Below are positions 39,080 to 50,568 of a stretch of 64,000 bases of DNA, one piece after another; the stretch's first letter is position 1; each line of letters starts with the position of its first letter. The notes beneath the pieces are model-generated. The model was not told the DNA's origin, made no database searches, and saw only the letters and a program-made list of their open reading frames with translations. The DNA lies in assembly GCF_048128805.1 (NCBI RefSeq), contig NC_135998.1:11072656-11136655 (forward strand). The letters run 5' to 3'. The position numbers and the translations under genes were made by a program. This stretch comes from Centroberyx gerrardi. Lineage: Eukaryota > Chordata > Actinopteri > Beryciformes > Berycidae.

Positions 39080-39850
39080 ACTTGAAACATGAATCTTAGA
39101 CGTCAAAAGATGGATGACAAAAACTTTATTCTCTCCACTGCAGACAAAACTGAAATGCTCATTTTAGGCAATACACAGCTTACTTCAGTGGCTGTACATT
39201 TACCCCAAAGGAATCTATAAAATCTGCTGCCATTATTTTTGATCCAGACATCTGCTTTATCAATCATATCAAGGCTTTTCAATAATCCAATCCGGACAGA
39301 GTGCCTGGGTTTTACTTCTGAAGGCTCACCAGCACATTTTTCTTAAGTCAATGTTTGTTGTTGATCTACTCACCTGTACCCCAAAGAGCACCTGTCACAA
39401 CACCAGAGACCCAAAGCAATGCTTAATTTGCTTTTTTTTTTTTTTTTTTTTAAATATGTGGAGCATATTTTCACCTTAGTAATTACTCCATGACATTTCC
39501 CCTCCTTTACTGACCACAATGGCTGATGCATGCTTTTGTTTCTTTGTTTCCTGAATTGATTACTACAAAGCAATACACTCCAGTTGTCCCAGTTCCACAC
39601 AGAAATGTCCAACTTATTCAGTACTCAGCAGCCAGTATACTCATGAGAATACTAAAGCATGATCACATTACCCTGGTCTTATAGTCTTTCTTCAATGGCT
39701 CCCTGTAAATTCACATATTGATTATTATGTCCTCCTCCTAACTTTCAAAGCATTACATGACTTGCCTCACGACATATCACTGATTAAATTACTCCTTATG
39801 AGCCTTTACAAAGTTTCTGCACACAGGATGCAGGACTCATTCTGCATACT
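39080..39850 (+). mobile_element. Broken L2-type LINE (reverse transcriptase 3' half)
   Basis: Decayed frames still read 'DVKRWMTKNFILSTADKTEM' then 'LILGNTQL', then 'AAIIFDPDICFINHIKAF', then a 'KHDHITLVL' and 'ILIIMSSS' region, the order found in the C-terminal reverse-transcriptase region of fish L2/jockey-type LINEs. Frameshifts and stops interrupt every frame, so it is inactive. A poly-T run at 39431-39451 lies inside it. Confidence 0.65.
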
Positions 39851-40340
39851 CAAATAACACAGCAACAAAAGAGAAAAACTAATTCATATTCAATCAGCTA
39901 AACAAGAGAAGAGAGATCTCCATGTTGTACTTCTGGACCTGGAAATGCATTTGGCTCAGTGCCAAACAACCTTCTGGACTATATTACTACGCATAATTTG
40001 GGTTCATGACTCGACTGATGTGGCCATTGACCATTGTATTGGATATTGTATGAGATACCCCTAACAAAGGTAGAAAAGTTAAGGGGATGATAACTCGTAT
40101 GTTGGGAAATGGCTAACCCTACTAATGCCACTTTGTCTTAACAGCACTGTATGGAAAGAATATGAAGTACCTCTCTCCAGCCTCACAGAGCAATTAAAAA
40201 CTGGAGCTGGTGTTGAGTGGTAATTTGTCACAATGCAAACTACTACTGCTTTGTTTTGGCTTTAAAACTAAATGTTTTGCGATGCCAATCGCTCACTTGT
40301 AGCGCTGTCTCTGAGCAGTTGAGTGGGGCAATGGGTTCAG
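39851..40340. other. Spacer between TE fragments
   Basis: Words such as 'gacctggaaatgcatttggc' suggest more decayed retroelement, but nothing can be named. Confidence 0.35.
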
Positions 40341-40435
40341 GCCAGACAGTGAGTTTCTGAAAGCCAGAAATCTCAGTGCCTGGTGAGTCATTGGTATTTA
40401 TCAACAACCTTATTAAACCCCCTAACTGAAATCAG
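40341..40435. mobile_element. Dispersed repeat, copy B
   Basis: Matches 38823-38915 in the same orientation. It ends just before the TTAA of the MITE at 40436, which evidently inserted into or beside it. Confidence 0.6.
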
Positions 40436-41018
40436 TTAAAGGCATACTGAGTAGGATTTTGCTGCTTGTGGCTTGTAAACACAACTTTCAAAGTTGACCC
40501 CTCCCTGCGGTTGCCAGATCAGTAAAAACCAGTAAAAAAGTACAGCGAGGTTCCAAAACAAGAGTGAATCTGTTGGCTTTTACCCATTGGAGAGTATTTA
40601 AGGAGAGGATGGGGATGAAGAGTGACACGGAGTTGGCCTGTTTTCTGTTGGAAAGGTAGGTGCCGGTTAGCTTAGCTATCAGCTTTTCTACTACAACGAA
40701 GCTACGCTAACGGTAGCTAGCTGCCAGCTCACGACACACACTAGCTCTGACCAGTTGCTCTGTATTAGAGTTCGGATCGCTACCGAGGCTTTTAGGTATA
40801 AAAGGATTCAGCAGTGGTTTTGGTTGCAGACGGACACACCCACTGCCAAAAGGTTGACGCCCAGAAACGTCCCGCACATTCAGAAATAAGAAAATCCAGG
40901 CTCTCTGCAGACACAGACACTGTCACAGACTACCAATGGGCCGTAAGTCATGACTGAGTATTCTTTGGATGAGTTTATGCTATTTCAAGGGGGAAAATCC
41001 TGCTCAGTATGCCTTTAA
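40436..41018. mobile_element. TTAA-flanked MITE (piggyBac- or Kolobok-type)
   Basis: The left end TTAAAGGCATACTGAGTAGG plus ATTTT is mirrored at the right end as AAAATCCTGCTCAGTATGCC plus TTTAA: terminal inverted repeats of about 25 bp with one mismatch, bounded by TTAA on both sides. TTAA duplication is the hallmark of piggyBac and Kolobok transposons. The 583-bp element has no transposase, so it is non-autonomous. Confidence 0.8.
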
Positions 41019-41079
41019 TATTGGTTTGATATTGGATTAGACTTTTGACTGATCCTTCTCTGTGTTATGTCCCGGCCCA

Positions 41080-41111
<32 letters not shown>

Positions 41112-42589
41112 CAATAATGGAAGGAGGCAATTTGGAATACTAATACTACAGGCTTTGGTGAAATCTCACTGTCCCTGTGCAGTTTTGTTTGTATATTTTT
41201 ATGCTCGCTAACAAAACTTAGTTTTGGCACAGGGAAAGTAATGTATAGGCACCAAAGGTATTTTTTGCCAACCTGCTTTCCACAATCTTTTCACTCATTT
41301 CTGTAAATAGACCACTGTTGTATCTGACATTGGCTGGGCTGTACATCTTCCAGGTGGTTGCACCGTCAGATGGACCTTTAAAAGCCAGTCTGTGAATGTC
41401 AGCACTATGCGTTTTGCTTTTGACAAGATTATTATGGAGGCTGGATGGGATAAATATGTAGTTGCACAGAGGGATGCTTTAAAACAGAAACTGGAGGAAA
41501 ATGTCACGAGTAAATTCTCAGTACTCAGTAGATGCTCTTAAGTCAACTCATAGTGATGAAACCTTCCAGAGTATAAATGAGGAAGCAGTCCAGACAGTGG
41601 GGGGAAGTCAGCAAACCAAAACTACCAAGTCAGTCCAAGACCCGCCCGCCTTTTCTCCGTCGGCACTCAGCAACAATAAAATCAAACACCAGTTGAACCA
41701 GACGGTGCTGTGCGCTCTATTCCCTTGCATCATTAATTGAGTATCTTAATAATCATTTAACTATAGGGCTAAAAGGACAGGCTAAATGCAATGAGACAGA
41801 GACTATTAGGTGCCATTGATTGTTCGATCAAATAATAAGCCCCAAATAAAACAGTGTAGTTGAATTGAGTTTTTTTTCTGGGCATGGCAACAGATGTTTT
41901 TTTTCTAGGAAACTTTTTGCACAGTCCAGTGGGCTGTGTAGACAGATGAGCTGCATTAAAAGTAGTATAGATAAAATCAAATGGACAAAAATCTGTTTTA
42001 GTCTTATCTTCCTTTACAACATACTGCCAGTACCTTATGGCCCATAGGACTGTGACTTTGCATTTGGCCCAGCAAATGTTTTTTATGACAGCCTTTAGAT
42101 CAAGTTAGATCAAGTTGTCTGTAGTAGGCAAATATATTATATTATCAACATGGTTTAGATTTTGCATATCGGTGTATTATTATTATTATTATTTTATTTT
42201 ATTTATTAGCACAATTAAAAGACATACATATACAAAAAACTGTATAGAAAACAAGAGTGCAGGAGGGGCTGAAAAAACCCAGAATGGATTTACAGTGTTA
42301 ACCCCCCAACTGTTGTCATTAGCACATTTGATTGATTATCAGATGAGGTAAGTGCTTGAATATGGTAGATGTTGTCTTTATTTACTGTTTCTTCAATAGA
42401 TAGATACAGGCTAGTCATTGGTGAAAAATTTCATTAGATTTGCATATAAAATCACTGTTTGGGTTTGACTGTTTGAGTTCAGTTGGCTCCTTTGGATTGT
42501 ATTGGAGAGCAGTACTTCTTGCAAACTGAGGGGTACCATAGCGCAGAGATTTATTAATTTTTGATCAGGATTGATCGGCATGATGGAAA
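41019..42589. other. Intergenic, no gene recognised
   Basis: Contains a GATA run at 41081-41111 and an ATT run at 42176-42193. Nothing else can be named. Confidence 0.4.
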
Positions 42590-43135
42590 AAACTTGGAAA
42601 GTAAGGCCCAGGCGGAAAATAGCCTGGATTATCTTCCAGTATCTTTCTGGTATTGCAAAACGCTGCAGCCAGATTTCTAACCAAGACTAGGAGACGGAAC
42701 ATATCACCCCCATTATAGCTTCCCTGCACTGGCTTCCTGTTAACTTCAGCATTGATTTTAAGATCTTACTGTTGGTTTTCAAGGCTCAACAAGATCTACG
42801 GTGTAGCCTAAGATCCTCAGGCAGCACCGTCAGGCAGTGAGCCGGCTTTCACAGTCAGAGCCGATGCTTTGTAACGGCCCGTTTGAGGAACTCAGACTCC
42901 GGGGTCTGTGTCATCTTTTAAATCCCTGCTTAAAACCTTCTTATACAGAAAAACCTTTTTAGAATTGCTTTATTTTACTCATTTATTGTGTTTTTTATTG
43001 CTCTTATTTATTTTCTGTTGTTTTGGCTCTGCTTTTATTCTGTTTTTTTATTATCTGTTTTCCTTCCTTGTCTCTGTGAGGCACTTTGTAACTTAGTTTT
43101 GAAAAGTGCTATAAAAATAAAGTTATTAGTGGCCG
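42590..43135 (+). mobile_element. L2-type LINE 3' end
   Basis: Disrupted frames read in order 'LQNAAARF', 'TKTRRR', 'ITPI', 'ASLHWLPVN', 'IDFKILLLVFKAQ' (partly frame-shifted), then an intact 'GSVSSFKSLLKTFLYRKTF'. A tail follows with 'gtgaggcactttgtaactta' and 'gttttgaaaagtgctataaa' before AATAAAG. This is the standard 3' end of a fish L2-type LINE. The copy is 5'-truncated and frame-broken. Confidence 0.85.
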
Positions 43136-44745
43136 GTTGCAGCTCTGCCGCCAATCCCTACTGTATTTATATGTTATTATGACTGTGATTATTATTGCTA
43201 TTATAGTCCAGTCACCATAGAACCAGAATAGCCCAGCCACCACTAAGCACATCTAGTCTTGTTTTTACTGCAGCACCAGCCTTGTGGGTTCTTACTCTCT
43301 ACAATGCAATAACCACACCCCATTTGGTGAGCATATGATGCAGGTTGGCATCACGCCTGGAGTTCCATTAATATTGCATTTTAGGGCTATTGTATTTCTC
43401 TTTTTTCTATATATGGTTCATAATTTGATTGGGAGGGGTGGGGGACATTGACTTTGCCTTTAAGGCTCAGCTTTGGCTCTATGAGTTACTTTTCATGCTT
43501 AATCAGCACTTTCACTGTACTGTTCCCAGGGTTAAAATAGATGGAGGAGTCAGTTTCAATACATTGGTGTATCCCTTCATCTGGCATACTGCAGAATACT
43601 GTATATGTTGACTTAGTAACTTCCTACTCTCTATTTAGGGTGGAAGGATAGAAATTTCTCAACAGGATATCCTAAGACTCAGAATCAATATTGACGAAAG
43701 TATGATGAAAATACAGGAATATGTTTTGATGTGATGTTATGTATGTACATTTATATATCTCTAATTTTCCCATGAAAATATAGCACCTTTTATGTCAAAA
43801 ATCACAAGGCTTGTCCAGTATTTAACTCAGACACAGCATCTGGCAGAGCAGGACATAACATTATGTTCCTGTATGGAGTCTATGATTGAATTCATACAGG
43901 ACAATGAGAGAGAGAGTGAAAGAAAGAAAGCCTGTGTTTGTGCATCTTTGTGCTTACCTCTGATATGGTGTGATATGGTATGTTGCATGTTGCATTTTTT
44001 AACTCTTAGAAATAAATGGTATCAGAGCAACTCCTAGAGGTGATGAAATGAAATGACACTTTTTTTAAAAGTCAGTGGCTGTTTTAGCATTAATTTTAAT
44101 TATTATTTTTTCTTTTTAGCCATTATGAGCCAGCTAGCAGGGACCACTTGGCTCTTGACTTGTAAATATTTAAGAGAAATATTTTTATTAACTAGCTTTT
44201 ATGTACTTCCTGTTGTATTTGACTGTTTTCTTCTCCTTTAAACAGTTTGTATTTCATATCTTCCATTGTATAAACTATTATTAATATTAGTAGTAGTAGT
44301 TGTAGCATCATTAGTAGTATTAGTATATGCATGGACATGTGCATGCACATGTGAATGCAAGAGTGTGCAAGATTACTGCATTCTACCCTCGTTGGAATTC
44401 AGTTGTATTTTGGCAACATACATGTTGCCCAAGGGTTTTCCTCCTCAGTGTTGAAACAGAATGGCTCTCTATGTGCCACATTTTCTGTATTGTTCCATAG
44501 TACAAATCCCCTATAACCTAAACATACAATGTAGCCACATTGTAAATTTCTTTCTCTGGTATAATATCTCTGTTAGTGATGAAGCTGTTCATCTCAGAGA
44601 GTGGAGCGCCTCTCTGCAGCTAACTCTGATATTAACACTTTTATTCCACAGCTCTCAGTTTAAAAGTCATGTTGCTATTTTGGCTCAATCCCTGACCTCT
44701 GCCCTTCCCAGCTAGGACATGTCCCACTGGCCCATCAGAGGTCTG
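43136..44745. other. Intergenic, upstream of pgam2
   Basis: Contains a short TAG/TAT triplet run near 44280-44320. No gene is recognised. Confidence 0.4.
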
Positions 44746-44750
44746 TTCCC

Positions 44751-44755
44751 ATTGG
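44751..44755 (-). promoter_or_regulatory. pgam2: Inverted CCAAT box of pgam2
   Basis: ATTGG (CCAAT on the other strand) about 95 bp upstream of the TATA box. A CAGGTG E-box at 44794-44799 lies between the two, a plausible site for myogenic bHLH factors. Confidence 0.5.
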
Positions 44756-44847
44756 CTAGGCCTGGATGTCCCTCAGAGGATGAAGGCTCCTCACAGGTGG
44801 AAAATCAAGGGCGGCTGTCTGCTACGCATACCCACATTCCCGGCTGC

Positions 44848-44855
44848 TATAAAAA
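44848..44855 (+). promoter_or_regulatory. pgam2: pgam2 TATA box
   Basis: TATAAAAA, 126 bp upstream of the pgam2 ATG. Transcription is predicted to start near 44878. The open frame extending upstream to 44719 is therefore 5' UTR and promoter, not coding. Confidence 0.75.
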
Positions 44856-44973
44856 GAGCGTGGCATGTCGGCTTGGGGCTCACTGTTGGTCAGCAAGTGA
44901 GTGTGCACAACAAGGAAGGGCTGTGCCTCCTGTGTTTGGTTTGAAGGTGAACTTTAGTAAGAACACTGTAAAC

Positions 44974-47286
44974 ATGGCTGCCGTCCATCGTTTGGTTATT
45001 GTTCGCCACGGTGAGAGTGCCTGGAACCAAGAGAACCGCTTCTGCGGCTGGTTCGACGCTGACCTCAGTGAGAAGGGTCTGGAGGAGGCCAAGCGTGGCG
45101 CCCTGGCCATCAAGGAGGCCGGCATGAAGTTTGATGTGTGCTACACCTCTGTGCTGAAGCGTGCCGTCAAGACCCTGTGGACCATCATGGAGGGCACAGA
45201 CCAGATGTGGTTGCCCGTTATCCGTACCTGGCGCCTGAACGAGCGCCACTACGGAGGCCTCACTGGCCTCAACAAGGCTGAGACGGCTGAAAAGCACGGT
45301 GAGGAGCAGGTCAAGATCTGGCGTCGCTCCTTCGACATCCCCCCTCCCCCCATGGACAAGGACCACGCTTACCACAAAATCATCAGTGAGGTGAGAAAAC
45401 TGAAACCAAGGGAGGAGATATCTTAACTAAGTTAGAATAAGAAATACATGAATGTGAGATCACGTTTCTCTTCATCTCTGAATCTTAACAGAATAAAAAA
45501 AGTACAACAAATTTACGAAATTACAACAAATCTTGCATCTTGCAAAAATTGTTTAAATAGCCTATGTCATAAAAGAAACAGTCACTTGAGAATTGATCAT
45601 TCATTGATCATAATAACTTAATAACTTCATTTTGAAATTCATTTTGAATTAACATTTATATTTATTGTGCAGCTCCCATTTCAAAGATCACAGCAGAGTG
45701 TCGCTGCCTATCAGTTGCTCAGTAGCCTTAACAGTCTGTTACATAACACAAATGCTGCTGTTGTGGTAATAAACTCTCCTCCACTGTTCCATACTACCAC
45801 CAGTCTAGGCGCTACAAGGGCCTGAAGGCTGGTGAGCTGCCCACATGTGAATCACTGAAGGACACCATTGCCCGTGCCCTGCCATTCTGGAATGATGTCA
45901 TCGCTCCTGAGATCAAAGCTGGAAAGAACGTCATCATCGCTGCCCATGGCAACAGTCTCCGTGGCATCGTCAAGCACTTAGAGGGTGAGCATTATAGTTT
46001 GCAGATGGACACAGATAAAAGAGACAAAAAGGGACAAAGGACAGAGAAAGACAGGAGCGTACAGTACAGGGGCTACACTGACATATTGGACTCAGATTAT
46101 GAGGTGCATGTTCTTGGAGAAATGACAGAGCACTGAAGCTGAAAGGTCAGAGGTCATGTTTCGTGAGACACACGTATCCTATATTCTGCACCTGTGATAG
46201 CTAGAGGTGAATGATGGCACACATTATGAGATCTAATACAAATCTAATCCATGCCCACAGAGAGGTTAGTACTGAAATTCTAGCAAATCAAGTATGCAAA
46301 ACATTTTGGTTTAAAAATTGCTGTTTAATTATGGTGGCATAAAAGCTGTTAGCCTGTTAGCCTAGTCAGACAGTCAGACACTTATCATCACACACAGACA
46401 CAGAAACACACACACACACACACACTCCTGGATTACAGTGTCTAAAAATAGCGGGATCTCTCGCACCAGAGCTCAGAGACAGGGGAAAAGGCCATGAGCT
46501 TGGTTCCCATTACAGGCACGACCTTTCTGTAGAAAGGTTGTACATTTTGAAGGAGTGGCAGGACATGGATCAGGGAGTGATACAGGCAAATGTCACGGTT
46601 AAGAATGGCAGATTTCATGGGTAAGGATTACTAAAAGAAGCAACTCAAGCTTCTTATAGTAAGAATAAGAATAATCAACACCTTTCGTAACAAAATTACA
46701 AAGTGCTCTGAACAGAGCAACTTTATTTACAATCAGAGGCATATCATCCCTCAAAGGCAGAAGTTTTGGTCATTCTTTTGTAGATATCTTTTGTCTATAA
46801 CTGATGATAAACATGAATGAAAGCTAACTTAAAAGTAATTAATACTAATTAATTTGTAGATCAAAACATATTTCAGCTGCAAATTTACATAAGCCATTAT
46901 ACAACTATAAGTTCAGAAACTTTTTTCAGTTTTCTTTCTTTTAAGACCATTGTTATGCCTGCCTGCCTAGCTGAGCTCCAGACAGTTTCATTGTATAGTT
47001 TCATATTGTATCCTTGACATCTCACCTGCTCTATCTGACTTTCCTACCTGTTTGTTGGCCTGCCTGTCTGTCTGTTGCTCTCCGTGTCTAACTGCTTGGT
47101 CTGCCTATTTTTCCAGGTATGTCTGATGCCGCCATCATGGAGCTGAACCTGCCCACAGGAATCCCAATTGTGTACGAGCTGGACGCAAACCTGAAGCCAG
47201 TGAAGCCCATGGCTTTCCTGGGCGACGAGGAAACCGTAAAGAAGGCCATGGAGGCCGTGGCTGCCCAAGGCAAAGCGAAGAAGTAA
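44974..47286 (+). CDS. pgam2: Phosphoglycerate mutase 2, muscle type (3 exons)
   Basis: 2,3-bisphosphoglycerate-dependent mutase that interconverts 3- and 2-phosphoglycerate in cytosolic glycolysis. Exons are 44974-45390, 45804-45984 and 47117-47286; introns are GT-AG and the spliced frame is 768 nt (255 aa, against 253 in human PGAM2). The phospho-acceptor His12 lies in LVIVRHGES, the acid Glu90 in [11 protein letters not shown], and the second catalytic His187 in [11 protein letters not shown]. The block [16 protein letters not shown] and the segment IEGTD-like [12 protein letters not shown] follow the muscle paralogue (PGAM1 has FSGWYDADLS). The C-terminus ends [10 protein letters not shown]. 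The start is preceded by TATA and CCAAT boxes. The gene looks intact. pgam1 is the alternative, judged unlikely from the diagnostic N-terminal residues. Confidence 0.96.
45391..45803 (+). other. pgam2: pgam2 intron 1
   Basis: GTGAGA to CACCAG, phase 0, 413 bp. No embedded feature. Confidence 0.85.
45985..47116 (+). other. pgam2: pgam2 intron 2
   Basis: GTGAGC to TTCCAG, phase 1, 1132 bp. It includes a short CA run near 46408-46424 and no exon that I can see. Confidence 0.85.
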
Positions 47287-47639
47287 GCCTTCCCTGCAGG
47301 CTCCATGAGGAAGCAGAAAAAGAGACTGTTCCCCTTCATCCCCAAACACCTTCATCCTCTCCTCCCATCCATCTATCCATCCTCCCACCCACCTTCACCT
47401 GAAGTCCATTCCAACCTGGGGGACATGATGACGCTCCCATTGGAGACGGCCCATTTGCAGCTCCTGTTTGATAAAGGACAGACACTGTCAATAACGCTTT
47501 CCCTGTATGGAATGGAGGGAATGACCTGTCAATCAAAGCAGAGGACGTAGCCCCACCTTTTGTCCTCTCACCCAAGCACCCACACACTATCGTGGAGAAG
47601 CTCGGCCCATTTTGAGGGCCCCACCACTCTGACACAACC

Positions 47640-47645
47640 AATAAA
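47640..47645 (+). terminator. pgam2: pgam2 poly(A) signal
   Basis: AATAAA in 'caaccaataaagaaacc', 354 bp past the stop codon. Confidence 0.7.
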
Positions 47646-47889
47646 GAAACCATGTTTTTGTGTAGGCCTATGTTTGTTTTTATTTTCCCTCTTTATCTTC
47701 TCACTTCTATCCCCCCTCTTATATATTTTCCACTTTTCCTTTCTTCATATTGCACTGTCATCCTTATCTCTTCCTCCTATTCCTCCTCTATCTCTCATTT
47801 GTAATTCAGTGGTTTCAGCACAGTGTAAAGGTGCTGTGAAATCTAATCCAAAGGGCAGAGAGGAGGAGGGGAAAGACAGAGAGAAACAC

Positions 47890-48013
<124 letters not shown>

Positions 48014-48170
48014 CAATGGGTTCATCCTGGCAGCATTCCCATGGTGCAGGAGAGGCTTGTCTGAGTCTGTCTCTCTCTTCCACTACAGACAGGATACACT
48101 GAGAAAAACATAGGGTGACAGTCACTTTAAGCAGTTGCCCTGCATTTCCAAAGGACAAGCACAGAGCAAG

Positions 48171-48208
48171 AGTGTGTGTGTGTGTGTGTGTGTCTTTGTG
48201 TGTGTGGT
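48171..48208. repeat. (GT)n microsatellite
   Basis: GT run with a CTTT interruption. Confidence 0.9.
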
Positions 48209-48399
48209 TAGGATGGTGTAACAGTAACAGCCAAACTACTACCTTGTGTTCATAGTTTTGTCATAACAGTGGATCAAAGGGCCCTAAAAGGTATTGCCTT
48301 TTTGTCAAACACAAACAAAATTATAAGTCTTTTAATAGTGGCATGCTTGAGCTTGAAGCAAGGCTTTTGTACACTCTTTAAAAAGGTTGTGTATTTTTA

Positions 48400-48480
48400 G
48401 CCACGCGACAGCAGGGGCTCTATGGATGGTATTGTCGGTCGGTCGGTTGGTCGCTCTGTTCACCACTTTATGGGTCACAT
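48400..48480. repeat. Dispersed repeat with GGTC tetranucleotides
   Basis: 'ctctatggatggtattgtcg' followed by GGTC units and 'caccacttta' resembles a dispersed fish repeat that I cannot name. Confidence 0.4.
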
Positions 48481-48545
48481 GGCCCGCAATGAGTTAGACT
48501 GCAGACTCTCAAACGGGAGACCTGAGTTCCATTCCCGGCAGAGAC
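48478..48545 (+). mobile_element. tRNA-derived SINE head
   Basis: 'cgcaatgagttagactgcag' (A-box region), an anticodon-arm-like 'actctcaaacgggaga', then 'cctgagttccattcccggca' (B-box region). It is tRNA-like but decayed and lacks a proper acceptor stem, so a SINE or tRNA pseudogene rather than a working tRNA. Confidence 0.6.
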
Positions 48546-48590
48546 TTCCACAAAATTCAACATCGCAGGGCTGTTAGACTCTTAGTCTTG

Positions 48591-48759
48591 TTAACACATC
48601 TATGCGTCTTCTTTGGGACAACACACACTTGTGTTACTTTTCAACACAACATACATTAATGACAATACAGTTTAACACAGCGTGTTATTATTAACATATC
48701 TTGTATTGAAAAGTAACACAAGTGTGTGTTGTTCCAAAGAAGACACACAGATGTGTTAA
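48591..48759. mobile_element. Fold-back MITE with ~58-bp inverted arms
   Basis: The left arm starting TTAACACATCTATGCGTCTT and the right arm ending AAGACACACAGATGTGTTAA are reverse complements over about 58 bp with few mismatches. The internal block ACAACACACACTTGTGTTAC is shared. The loop is about 50 bp. Both ends carry TTAA. Confidence 0.8.
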
Positions 48760-49491
48760 AAATGACACTGGCAGGGATGCTTATCAAAAAGCAAGGGTCT
48801 TTGACGTGTATTTGACGTTGCATGGTGAAATAAGACACACAGGTGTTCATTTTCCCAGCTGTTCCTACTGGTTATAAACAATATTGTTGTTGGGTCATGC
48901 ATCGTTCTCACAATGAATCTTGGGGTTTCCAATTGGTTCTCATCAGCCAAACCTCCAGGATCTTTATCCGTTCTCCGTCTTCAGCGTTCATTTGTTTTGG
49001 AATCATACTTCAGCTAAACCAAAAATGGAACTAACATTTCAGTGCGTAAACACAGATTCCTTTAACCAATTTAATGCTTGGACTGGAATTATACTAATAT
49101 GCCATCTGTAAAACATAAGTCTGAGTATAGGTGAGGTTGTAAGCCTTCATTAACAAACAGATTGAAATCAGGAGTGTCTGCTTGTATTATTATGGACTTC
49201 ACTGCACTTGTCATTAATGTTTTCAAGAGCACAGCACATTAACTGATCTCTCAAGTAGCCATAGGCCCAGAAATGCATTATGTTTCCAGTCTGCCCTTTA
49301 TTGAGTAACATAATGTCTGGGTTTCAGCACCATCTTCTGGTGGATAATGCAGATGCACATGCTCCTGATTTTCTTAAAACAAACTCCAAAGAGCAATCTG
49401 TTTTAGTTAAAGGATTTGAGTATTAACTCAGTCACTCAACTGGTCAATGAGTTGAACAGTTTTTCTATGTTTTGGCTGCTATGATTTTAAT
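48760..49491. other. Intergenic, no gene recognised
   Basis: No supported exon. 'ccaccagaagatgg' (reverse strand, near 49329) is weakly CTCF-like. Confidence 0.35.
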
Positions 49492-49492
49492 T

Positions 49493-49650
49493 ATAAGTGT
49501 AAATACAGATCACACTCAGGAAACAGTTAAATTGTCATGTCTTTTTATTCTTCATCAAACAAGCATGACATAATGGCAGCCATATGTTTCGGCTCCTGCC
49601 TTTTACAAACATTTTTACTGTCCCAGAGTGCAATCTGTATTTACACTTAC
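49493..49650. mobile_element. Short fold-back element with ~27-bp inverted ends
   Basis: The left end TAAGTGTAAATACAGATCAC then ACTCAGG and the right end CCAGAGTGCAATCTGTATTT then ACACTTA are inverted copies with about three mismatches. On the - strand the interior contains 'ggagccgaaacatatggctg' and 'gatgaagaataaaaagacat', a motif pair seen in fish retroelements. Confidence 0.6.
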
Positions 49651-50236
49651 TTGATCTGTGCCTGTTGTGATCTAGCACCAGGTATAAACTGAAAGAAGTT
49701 AAGAAAAAGTGGGTGAGCACATTGGCCCTGATGATTTTAATTATGAAAATGAGATCCATAGGAAAATAACAGTTAGTCCTTATAGGCTTCATTATACAGG
49801 ACGTTATTTAGTTTTTTCCAACAGACAGAAACTTCCCTAGTGATGAAAACATCACAGAAGCTCCTCTTACATTTTAAACAGTTCTGTACATTTTATACAC
49901 CAAGTACTGCAGCAAATATGTACATTAACATTTTAACCATATCAAGTTTGCAAATGATTGTCATTCTTACCATCTGTCAAAGTTGTCAGCCTTGTTTGTT
50001 TACTTTGTTTTTGTACTGATGAGCAGCTTTAGTGCACTATATTACAATAACGACTCCCTGTCTCATCTAATCAACCAGTGTTTGTATTGTGTGTTCTATT
50101 GTGTGTTTACTGTTAACACTGCCTGCAAGCCAAATGTCGCTCATGGGATTAAGAAGGTGAATGAAGGCGAATACATGAACTCCACCAATGCCGTTTGTGC
50201 AATCACACAAATTAGTCTCCTTTGATTACAATACAC

Positions 50237-50242
50237 TTTATT
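50237..50242 (-). terminator. Possible syntaxin poly(A) signal
   Basis: TTTATT on the + strand reads AATAAA on the - strand, about 330 bp past the stop codon of the terminal exon as read. Confidence 0.5.
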
Positions 50243-50299
50243 TCCAACATTTACATCACAGTACATGGAACACAGACCAAGAAAATGGCAGCAAGCACC

Positions 50300-50530
50300 G
50301 ACGCTTTCGCTTAGGCAGTCAAAGAGGCACGTGCAGTAGAGGATTTGTCGTAATTCAGTGCCAGCAGGCTCTGGACAAGGTAAAATACCATCTTCTCCAT
50401 TACTCCACTCCTGGGAGGAGTGAGGGAGCAGATCCGCCACCACTCCATAAATCGGACGTAGCGTTTTTTTTCATAGGACAGCTGCCAGCTTTGATAGGCG
50501 GACCTTGACCAGGATGTTTGGTGCATTTAA
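50300..50530 (-). other. Open frame of uncertain nature in the 3' region
   Basis: An open - strand frame reads '...SAYQSWQLSYEKKRYVRFME...' for about 70 codons between the syntaxin stop and its likely poly(A) signal. It overlaps the presumed 3' UTR, and I do not recognise it. It may be a TE remnant or chance. Confidence 0.2.
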
Positions 50531-50568
50531 TGTTCAAACAGGACAAGGTTCAGGGCCACTGAGCTCAG

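Noticed and set aside
44719-44973. In-frame upstream extension of pgam2
   Set aside because: It contains the CCAAT and TATA boxes, and PGAM proteins start at MAA/MAT directly before [11 protein letters not shown], as the ATG at 44974 does.
48478-48545. Functional tRNA gene
   Set aside because: A- and B-box-like words are present, but the stems do not pair well and a SINE-like context is more likely. The same applies at 62270-62340 and 63315-63380.
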